Below are positions 53,845-61,574 of a stretch of DNA of 64,000 bases, one piece after another. A program made the position numbers and the translations under genes. Location of the stretch: positions 1,116,001 through 1,180,000 of the forward strand of contig JACONN010000006.1 of NCBI GenBank assembly GCA_014323675.1, in the 5' to 3' direction. This DNA comes from Hormoscilla sp. GM7CHS1pb. Its GTDB lineage: Bacteria; Cyanobacteriota; Cyanobacteriia; Cyanobacteriales; Desertifilaceae. Each line of letters opens with the position of its first letter. Position 1 is the first letter of the stretch. The notes beneath the pieces are model-generated. The model was given only the letters and a program-made list of their open reading frames with translations, was not told the DNA's origin and searched no databases.

Positions 53845-54513
53845 TTATTTTTGTATATTGCGCAACTGCTCTGCCCATTCAAGGTTTTTAACATGAGCAA
53901 AGTATGTTTTATCTGTTACAGCACCTATATCGCGCTTGCTCCCGATATGCACTGCATAATCATCCAGCCAAAATTCTTCTCGGTCCAACACATCCGCCGG
54001 CAACACTTCTGCCCAAAGTAGCTCATCGTTGGGAGGATCTACTTTGACCTTAAAGCTGCTCTCCATCGCGCTTATCCACTCATGGCAAGCATAATATACG
54101 CCGCAATTCACAGTAGCCCAATAATTAGGTATTCGGATAAATTTTGGTGTCCTGTTTTTGCGGCACATATCTGTAAATGCCTTATCAGGAAATTGAAGCA
54201 TTACAGTATCCCAATCTACCCACAAAAACTCTCCAAATTCTTTCAACGCCCAAAGACACATCCAATGCTTCATCATATGTGCCATATTCTGTTGCACATA
54301 TTCTGGCGCATCGTCAAAAATACGATATACGTTAAGGTTAAACCCGGCAAGCTGCGCTGCTGACTCTTGGTTACCGGCGAGGACATAAAGAGCCTTTTTG
54401 TATAGCGGGTTAATTTCAATACTCTGAGGAATCTCTTTCAAAGTAACGTCCGCCATACTGGCGACTCCGCCGCGCACATACGAATACAGCCCTGCAATCA
54501 TCGGAATCGACAT
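53845..54513 (-). CDS. Putative GT-A glycosyltransferase-like protein
   Basis: 222 residues. It starts MSIPMIAGLYSYVRGG, followed by YKKALYVLAGNQESAAQLAG. The stretch FGEFLWVDWDTVMLQFPD has a D-x-D motif in a hydrophobic strand, as in GT-A enzymes. IRIPNYWATVNCGVYYACHE and NDELLWAEVLPAD could form the acceptor side. No family firmly recognised. It overlaps the nucleotidyltransferase gene by 16 bases, so the two are translationally coupled. HIP1 sites are sparse here, unlike most neighbours, which suggests transfer. Confidence 0.55.
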   Translation of the reverse strand: MSIPMIAGLYSYVRGGVASMADVTLKEIPQSIEINPLYKKALYVLAGNQESAAQLAGFNLNVYRIFDDAPEYVQQNMAHMMKHWMCLWALKEFGEFLWVDWDTVMLQFPDKAFTDMCRKNRTPKFIRIPNYWATVNCGVYYACHEWISAMESSFKVKVDPPNDELLWAEVLPADVLDREEFWLDDYAVHIGSKRDIGAVTDKTYFAHVKNLEWAEQLRNIQK

Positions 54514-55157
54514 GCAATCTCCTCAGCCTCCTCAGCGACTCCATAATCTTCAATAACAACATTTTTGTGTCGTGCAATCATCTCAAGACGCATTTCATAG
54601 CTTTGCGACTTAAATATCTGCCAAATTTCGGCTTCTTCTTCTGGCGGACTGGAAAATCCAAGCTCATTGGCATAGCGTCGCATGCGCGACAAGGTGGCTA
54701 AGGCATATTTCCAATTAACTAGTGGTTTGAGCAGAAGTATTTTTCGCTGACGCACAGATTTTTTAGCAAGCGAATGAATAAATCCTCGTAAATCCCCGCC
54801 CGGAATATGTTCAACGCCAATAGCCGACAGCGCCACATCAAATTTATTGACACGTTCTTCTAATGAAGGATACCTAGTTTTATGCGCAATTTCAACTACG
54901 CGCCCGTTAATTTTATAAACATCTGAAAAGTCTTTCTGTTCCAATGTCACTGCATTTCGCTGCTTCAGAAAGAAAACAAGTTCTTCTCTATCTGCGGCAG
55001 AAGGGGCCCAGATGTCAATATCTCTTGGGGGCTTGCCGGTTAAAAGTGATTTATACGCTCCGCCCGCAATAAAAAACCTGACATTAACTGCCCCTTTGCC
55101 TAAAATAGCGGCTATTTCTTTTTCTGCATAACGCATAATCTCAAACTCCCTTAGCAT
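54498..55157 (-). CDS. Nucleotidyltransferase (Pol beta / polyA-polymerase head type)
   Basis: 219 residues. VRFFIAGGAYKSLLTGKPPR then DIDIWAPS gives the hG[GS]..DxD motif of the Pol-beta-type nucleotidyltransferase fold. A third acid may lie in FSDVYKINGRVVEIAHKTRY. The C-terminal half (FDVALSAIGVEHIPGGDLRG, LLLKPLVNWKYALATLSRMR) resembles tRNA/polyA polymerase-like proteins that act on small substrates. A strong AAGGAGAG ribosome site precedes the ATG, overlapping the stop of a 15-codon ORF. The substrate is unknown. Confidence 0.7.
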   Translation of the reverse strand: MLREFEIMRYAEKEIAAILGKGAVNVRFFIAGGAYKSLLTGKPPRDIDIWAPSAADREELVFFLKQRNAVTLEQKDFSDVYKINGRVVEIAHKTRYPSLEERVNKFDVALSAIGVEHIPGGDLRGFIHSLAKKSVRQRKILLLKPLVNWKYALATLSRMRRYANELGFSSPPEEEAEIWQIFKSQSYEMRLEMIARHKNVVIEDYGVAEEAEEIACRFR

Positions 55158-55158
55158 T

Positions 55159-55206
55159 TTAACTCTCCTTTGTATCAGCAGAAACTTTTAGGGCAGGTAG
55201 ATTCAT
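55159..55206 (-). CDS. 15-codon ORF ahead of the nucleotidyltransferase
   Basis: MNLPALKVSADTKES, preceded by GGAAAGGAGGCC directly before the ATG, a stronger site than most in this window. Its stop lies inside the ribosome site of the next gene, one base before the ATG at 55157. It could be a leader peptide or a short effector. Upstream, 55207-55423, shows nothing else. Confidence 0.4.
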   Translation of the reverse strand: MNLPALKVSADTKES

Positions 55207-55423
55207 ATGGCCTCCTTTCCTTGACTGGCGATTTGATCTGAGTTGACTGGTGATCTTATCAGTTGAGACCGGTACAGGGTAGAGATGTTTTACCAGTAAC
55301 CATCCTTGTAAATACGAGTTCATCTGTGTTACAGAGACTCCCGATCCCATTCGGTTGTCTAGCAAAAACAGTAAGCAGTCTGGGTCTCGATCTGCGCGAC
55401 AGGTTCAATTGACCTCTGGCGGG

Positions 55424-57110
55424 CTACGGACTTATCGATAGCTTTCTACCCTGATGTCTGTTCTCTATTCCAACATACAAGGCGGGCTTTGTTTGTGTAG
55501 CCCTACCCTTTAGTTGGGGCGTGGGCGTGGGGGCGCGAATTTTACTCCTACAATTCCCAAGTTCAAAAATCAAAATAGATATAGGGTAAACCGCCTTGGG
55601 GGCAAGATGCCAAACAGTATAGAGACAAATGGGGACCAATAGCAGCTTGAGAGGCCAGTTAAGTTGCAACTCGATCAGTCGGTGTAAAACAAATAAGCAG
55701 AACATGCCGAGGAAGAGGAGTCCCAGTAACAAAGCGAATTGTAAGCGCTCGACCCCCATACTGTCCAGATAGACTTTCTGAGCAAACTGAACATCAGCAG
55801 TATATCCCCAAAGATGTTGGAGAACCCAACCCGAGTCTGGTAAAGAAGGCAAGCGGAAAAAGATCCAGGCAGTAAACACCATAGCTTGAGTGAGTGCCCA
55901 AGCCAATATTACCCCAGGAAAGCTGTGCCAGAGAGATTTCGGTCCCGAGATCGCTTCTGTAATCCGATGCACTACCAAAGCCATACCGTGAAGTAGGCCC
56001 CAGACAATAAAGCCCCAAGCTGCGCCGTGCCAAATGCCCGCGATCGCCATGACGATCAGTAAATTAAGGCAAGTAGAGGCCAAACCGCGCCGGGAACCGC
56101 CGAGAGGGAAATAGAGATAGTTGCGCAACCAATCCCCCAAACTCATGTGCCAGCGCCGCCAGAAATCCGCAATACTGGTACTAAAGTAAGGATAGTCAAA
56201 ATTTGCGGGCAAATGTAAGCCGAACAAGATGGCACTACCCCGGACAATATCTACATAGCCACTAAAATCCAGATATAGTTGCAAGCCATAGGCCAAGGTA
56301 GCCAACCAGAGGTCGCCGCTACCAGCCCGGACCAGATTATCAAAGCATAAAGTGACGAAAATTCCTAGTCGATCGGCTACAAGAACTTTTTTGGCCGCCC
56401 CAAAGGCGATCGACCACAAAGCTTCGGCCACCAACTGAGCATTAGGAAAGCGCAAACTTGCCCATTGACTAGCGAACTGATGATAGGGAGTAATGGGGCC
56501 AGAAATGAGTTTAGGAAAGAATAGCTTATAGGCAGCAAAGGGGAGAAACCCCTTTGCTGCCGGGGCCCCCCGATAGACATCAATTAGGTAAGCAATGGAC
56601 TCAAAGCTAAAGAAACTCAGACCCAAAGGTGCGATCGGATGATCGGCGATCCAGTTTACCCTTTCTTGAGGAATGGGCAAATCTAGTAGGGGTTGAAGTG
56701 ATGAGAACAGAAAGGGTAAATATTTGAAGCCCAGCAGTAGCAGCACATTCAATATAATCCCCAAGATCAGGAGTACGGTGCGGTGTCTGTCCCATGGCTC
56801 GTCCTTCAGGACAAGAGCATGCGGAAGACGCCGTAGCCCCCAGTCCCAGTCTAAATTAGTAAAGGCCTGCACGTCTCGACTCCGAAGCAGCACTCTCCCC
56901 CGATCCACGATACCCCATCAATCGTCCTAAGCCAAAATTTATGAAGGCGATCGCCAGCAGCAAGGGAACATACTGTACTTGCCAAAAGGCGTAAAAGGCC
57001 AAACTAGCAATTAGGACGATCCAGAGTCGCCAGTTTGGGCGCGGCACAGACCAGTAAATTGCGCTAGCAAGCAGCAAGAACATGCCATAGGCGATCGAAG
57101 TCAAGCTCAT
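55424..57110 (-). pseudogene. MBOAT O-acyltransferase, frameshift and repeat insertion
   Basis: The first part (MSLTSIAYGMFLLLASAIYW, FWQVQYVPLLLAIAFINFGL) is in one frame; the second begins near FTNLDWDW in another. MBOAT features are PLGLSFFSFESIAYLIDVYR, LISGPITPYHQFASQW, FWRRWHMSLGDWLRNYLYFP and the catalytic-type His in IAGIWHGAAWGFIVWGLLHG. A family A repeat at 56782-56834 encodes GLRRLPHALVLKDEPWDRH in frame before RTVLLILGIILNVLLLLGFK. The C-terminus (QTKPALYVGIENRHQG) is also repeat-derived. AlgI-like enzymes pass acetyl groups across the membrane to extracellular polysaccharide. DUF1574 is the partner. Confidence 0.85.
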
Positions 57111-57115
57111 AATCA

Positions 57116-57640
57116 GCAATTCAAAATTCTCTCATTCAAAATTATTGCATTGGGAAAAGCATCCTCCCCGGTTGGGGTTCGTGCCGAAATCCAACGGTCG
57201 GTTGCTGCTATGAGACCCAGCGCAGGCGGTTGCCTGTGCAGCCATGCGACAATTGCTTTGTTCATGTAGCCCCACCCTAAAGGGTGGGGGCGGCTACGAT
57301 GTCCTCCAAGCATCGAAGTGCTTCCTCCAGACATCGAGTTTCCAGGAGGCATCGAGATCCCCCGAGACATCAAGCTGGACCGGGGACATCGAGCGCGCTT
57401 TAGACATCGAAGCCAAAGCGATCGCCCCTTAATGATAGATATACTCGATCGTGGAATAACTCAGTCATGCCCCTCTGTGACTGAGTTATTCTCCTCTGTG
57501 ACTGAGTTATTCCAAGGAATAAATGCTCAGTTCCTGAAGTAACTATTTACTTCCTGGAGTAACTGAGTCATTCCCTGGAGCAACTGGGTCATTCCCTGGC
57601 CCGTTTCCGAGAGTGCCCACCCTTGGGTGGGCACTCTGGA
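57116..57640. repeat. Modular repeat array
   Basis: 57116-57150 repeats the AATTCAAAATTATCTCATTC motif of about 47415. 57240-57300 holds GCAGCCATGCGACAATTGCT and TTGTTC, recurring at 57790. 57298-57415 has six or seven variants of GACATCGAG (family C half-sites). 57460-57600 has repeated GTGACTGAGTTATTCC and GGAGTAACTGAGTCATTCC units. 57608-57645 is the stem GAGAGTGCCCACCC / GGGTGGGCACTCT. No gene in 57120-58075. Confidence 0.75.
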
Positions 57641-58075
57641 AACGGGCGGCACAATGCCTTGCTTTGACGTGAAACAATGTTACCAAGGGCGATACGAGTC
57701 ACTCTCAGGCCGGAACAAGTCCTTCCAAGGCCGGAGTCAAAGTCTCTGCCTTCGCTCTTATCGCAGCGGAGGGGGCGTTGGGGAGCTGGCAGCCATGCGA
57801 CAATTGCTTTGTTCCTGTAGCCGGGCTATGCACGGGTTCGGGCGGGGAGGTCTCCTACCAACTGGTGCAAGACCACAGATCCAGGGACAGGCGAGCGCGC
57901 AGCGTTGCCGGATCGAGGGGTTGAGCGACTGGTTTCTAATTAGTAGAGTCAGCAAAAAATTGTTCGACGTCTTGTAATAGGTTGAGATAATCAGATGCTT
58001 TGAAAGTACGCGGATTCTTAGGATTTTTTAATTATTATAGCAGTTGCTTTTCCCAGAGATAATCCTTGACAATTT

Positions 58076-60938
58076 TCAATTCTCCTTAAGTACATGCCAA
58101 GGAATCATCGGGTCATTGGCCAGATGTTCGGAGACAGCAGCAGCGCCATAACGGTTGAGATGACTGGGGTCGGAGAAATATTCATATTGACCGCCATCCC
58201 ACAAGAGAGTTAGATCTCGGAAAATAAACTCTCTGGGGGCAGTCAGACTCTCCATATGCTGGCGAAACTTTTGCTCGTATTCTCGGCGCACGGGGTCTAA
58301 ATATTCGGCAGTGAGGGGCAGGTTGACGAAAACAACCGGAATATTGCGAGCCTTAGTTAACTCTAGCAGTGAATTGAGGGCTTCCCCTTGGGTGCTGCCT
58401 AGATCGAAAGCTTGATAGTCTTGGTCGTATTGGCCAGGGACTCGGGGATGCTTCTGATAGTAAGTATCGGGATCGAAGCGCCAGTCAAAGGGGAGAAAGT
58501 CATCTGGCTCTAAAACCCCTGGAATAGTTAATAGTTCAGGTGCTTCCGGGTCTTTGAAAATATCCCGATCGCCCCCTTGGTCCAGCATACTAGAAGGTAG
58601 GATCTGCTTCAGATGTTCCCCCAGAAGCAATTTCAGGCGATCGCGTTGAGGATAGAGGGCCGAAGCAGAACCCAGCACCCGATCGAACCAGCGATCGATA
58701 TCTCTGGGGTAGTGCGAGTAGCGCGTCCCCCTCTGGGGATATCGAAGACATCTTGATAAGGATTTATCAAAGCCATAGATGAAATAGTTTCGTCCTCCTC
58801 AGCATAGGTAGGGCGGATTAGAGTTCCAGCTACCAGTTGAGAGTAACCCACGGAAGAGGTAATTACCTTATAGGTCAGATCTTTGCGACCGCTATTAAAA
58901 GCCCGGGTGCCATCAGCCCAGAGAATTAACTTAGGCAACTGTTCAGTAGTTAAAATCCGGCGGACGATCAAGTCCACCACTTGGGCCGTAGCACCATTGA
59001 CACCAAAATTATAAATACTCACATTTTCATAGCCTTGAGACCTGAGAACTTGGCGGATCGCCTTGGGGTCTATACCCCGCAGCCCCCGAGAACTCCCTAC
59101 AACCAGGACATCAGGGGGACTTGATGCTTTGATTAACTGATGATATCGTCCCAGATGTTCGTCTAGCAGCGGGTTGATAAAACTGGGGTAAGGTGAGACA
59201 ATCTGAGAGGATGCTAAGACTTTGGACTGACCCTCTTCTTCTTGACCAATTACCGCAGCTGGAAGCAGGATATTCCCCAGTACCAAATCAATTTGTAAAG
59301 TCAGCAGCAATCCCAAAGCTGTCCAGACTATTGTAGTTAAAAATTCGCCAATTACAATAAACAGTTGCGATCGCCTCGTTCCCTGGCTCCCGCCTGGGAA
59401 CGCCTGAGGCACGACCGTTGCCCTGGACAACTCCATTCTGGGAACAAACAAGCCCGATCGGATCAGAGATTGCTTGATTACCAGCACTAGCTTACCAGAA
59501 ATGCGGTCTGAAGCCAGGGACAAATCCAAACTATCCGAGAGCAGCAATTCCGGAAGTTTATCTAGGATCCTGTGATTGTTGGTATCGACAGCGGAAGTGC
59601 GCTTCGCCCGAATCAACTTAGAAGTAGGATCTGGTGGCACTGGTTGGCGGCGGATAAAATCAAGGCCATAGTTCCAAGTAGGATACCTTTGACCAGACAT
59701 GCGCCCATAAACCCTGACCCCAGCAATTTGCGGGATTTTCAGCTGACGCAGAAACTTAGCAATCAGTGGAGCAGTTTGACTTTGATGAGGACAGACTGGT
59801 GCAGCGAGCATCACGTGCAACAGGTCCCCTTGGCGCACCACCTGCACCCGAATGCCACCCGTGAGCAACTGCTCGTCCAGATCGGGATTTAATAAGCGGT
59901 TAATCAAAAATTCTACAGCTGCTCGATCGCCCTGTTCGGCCAAGGTGATCGTAGAAACTGCCCTCTCAGGATCTCCTAAGAGAGGTAAATCCAGCCATTC
60001 TACCCACAAAGGTTTCTTTTGCTTGGTAAGATGACCGTAGATAATTGCTGCATGGATGCCTTGAGGGCGCAAAGATGTCAACAGATCGGCAATCTTGTAG
60101 CTGACCAATTTTTGGTCAGGCGTTGTGGGGGCCTGACCGAACAGGTGCAGAGTTGATTCCTTACCAATCCCAGAAACTGTGACTCCTGAGGACGCTAAAC
60201 TTGAATTCAGCAGTCGCGCGATCGCGGGCACATCTCCCCATCGTCCCCATGCTCGCAGCATGACCTCCGAAGGAGTCAGATCCACAATCAGGGTCCAGTT
60301 TGCGGTCGCCTCACCCCTAACCAAACTTCTGACGATCGCATCTTGAAATCCCCTTAAATTTAAGTCTCGCAACAGACTCGCAATAGTCGGTCCCAGCAAA
60401 GACGAGTCCGGACTGTAATTAGAAAAGCAAGAGATATACAGACGCCGGTAAGACCCCGAGGTCTTGCCAATAGCTTTGCTCTGCACCTTTACCCCCACCC
60501 CTAAAGGAATGAAGGTTTCGCTCAAATAACGGGCGATCGCCTTTGGGTCTCCCTGGCTGGCCAAAGTCCGGTTCCATACCAGGGCCCCTTTACCCCTTGG
60601 CGATAAATCTGCGGTTTCCCGGTCTAACTGGTCCGGGGCGATCGTCTCCGTCCATTTTGGGTAGCGCATGCCAACTTGACGACCGTAGACCAGCACCTTG
60701 TAGACCGGTGCTTGGTCGCCGCCATCCAGCCAGGTCTGCAGGTTAGTCGCGATCGCCGACTTGAAAGCAGGTAATATCGCCTCTGGATCGGGACAGATAG
60801 ATGCTTCGCACAGAATATGCAAGTCATTCCCCCGCCGACACACTCTTACCCGTCCCCCCTCAGGCCGATCGTCTCAGATATCCAAGCTTGTAAGTCCAAC
60901 CGACTGCCACGGGGACCTTTCTTGATTTTTAACATCAT
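58076..60938 (-). pseudogene. DUF1574 SGNH-like protein, two lesions
   Basis: The start MMLKIKKGPRGSRLDLQAWI at 60938 is followed within 100 bases by a shift in a G-rich run; the main frame continues RVCRRGNDLHILCEASICPD. N-terminal repeats of about 120 residues lead to a membrane helix (LTTIVWTALGLLLTLQIDLV) and an SGNH-type domain (DVLVVGSSRGLRGIDPKAIR). Near 58690-58745 a family G/GC-rich palindrome inserts after YQDVFDIP and shifts the frame. The end (MLGSASALYPQRDRLKLLLG to the DPSHLNRYGA His block) is at 58678-58076. A family B palindrome at 59371-59402 lies in frame (QAFPGGSQGTR). Probable partner of MBOAT in O-acetylation. Confidence 0.82.
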
Positions 60939-61032
60939 TGTCAGTTGTCAGTTGTCAGCGGGTTGACATAAGCCAAAGCCTACCGGTACGATCGTGATTA
61001 AATCTACAGTGTTATCAAGATCTCAGATAATC

Positions 61033-61320
61033 ATGCCAGAGCCATCAAGTACCATAGCCCAAACCCAGCCCCTCGTTCCCACGGCGCAGCCTGGGAACGC
61101 TGCCTCATCCAGCCTAGTTGCGCCGGAAATCTTATTAAGTCTCGCCCTACCGACCGTGCTTTTCGGTTTAGCCTGGGCCCATACCCTTGGGGAAACGATC
61201 GGAAGTCTCGGCCTCGCCAGCGAAGAAATTTTCCGGGGCGTGAGCCTGCCCCTACTCACTGGCGGACAGCCTGGGACGTTCCCAGGCGGGAGCCGTGGGA
61301 ACGAGGATAACTATAAATAA
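61033..61320 (+). CDS. Small cyanobacterial membrane protein with repeat insertions
   Basis: 95 residues. Native-looking parts are MPEPSSTIAQTQP, a membrane helix (LLSLALPTVLFGLAWAHTLG), then TIGSLGLASEEIFRGVSLPL; I recall this as a conserved short cyanobacterial protein. The stretch LVPTAQPGNAASSS is encoded by a family B palindrome at 61072-61097, and the C-terminus (GTFPGGSRGNEDNYK) by another at 61273-61306. Both keep the frame open. Function unknown. The ATG at 61033 is preferred. Confidence 0.65.
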   Translation: MPEPSSTIAQTQPLVPTAQPGNAASSSLVAPEILLSLALPTVLFGLAWAHTLGETIGSLGLASEEIFRGVSLPLLTGGQPGTFPGGSRGNEDNYK

Positions 61321-61574
61321 CCAATAAATCGCTCTCGTGTGGTTTGTTCTGCCCTCTCTACGAACTTCCGGTCTGGCTGTGTCCCCTCTGGGGGATATCG
61401 AAGAACAGACGGGAGTCGCCAACCCACCCTCTGCCCAGATCCCAATGCGATCGGTAGAGGGATGTTTTCAGCCAATCGCTGCGTTCCCAGGCGAGAGCCG
61501 TGGGAACGAGGAAAGTTATCCCATATAATCATGGTAATCAGATGAGTCTGATAGTAGGAGCAGGAAAAAAACTT
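61321..61574. repeat. Repeat cluster upstream of ppc
   Basis: Holds a family G element (GTCCCCTCTGGGGGATATCG, 61381-61402) and a family B palindrome (CGTTCCCAGGCGAGAGCCGT, 61480-61506). AGGAGCAGGA upstream of 61575 is the likely ppc ribosome site. No promoter could be assigned. Confidence 0.7.

Noticed and set aside
54082..54363. 93-codon plus-strand ORF opposite the glycosyltransferase-like gene
   Set aside because: Antisense shadow of a better-supported, coupled gene on the minus strand.
61500..61574. Longer N-terminus for ppc starting at 61500
   Set aside because: The extra residues are encoded by a family B palindrome and flanking sequence; the ATG at 61575 has a ribosome site and fits the family.
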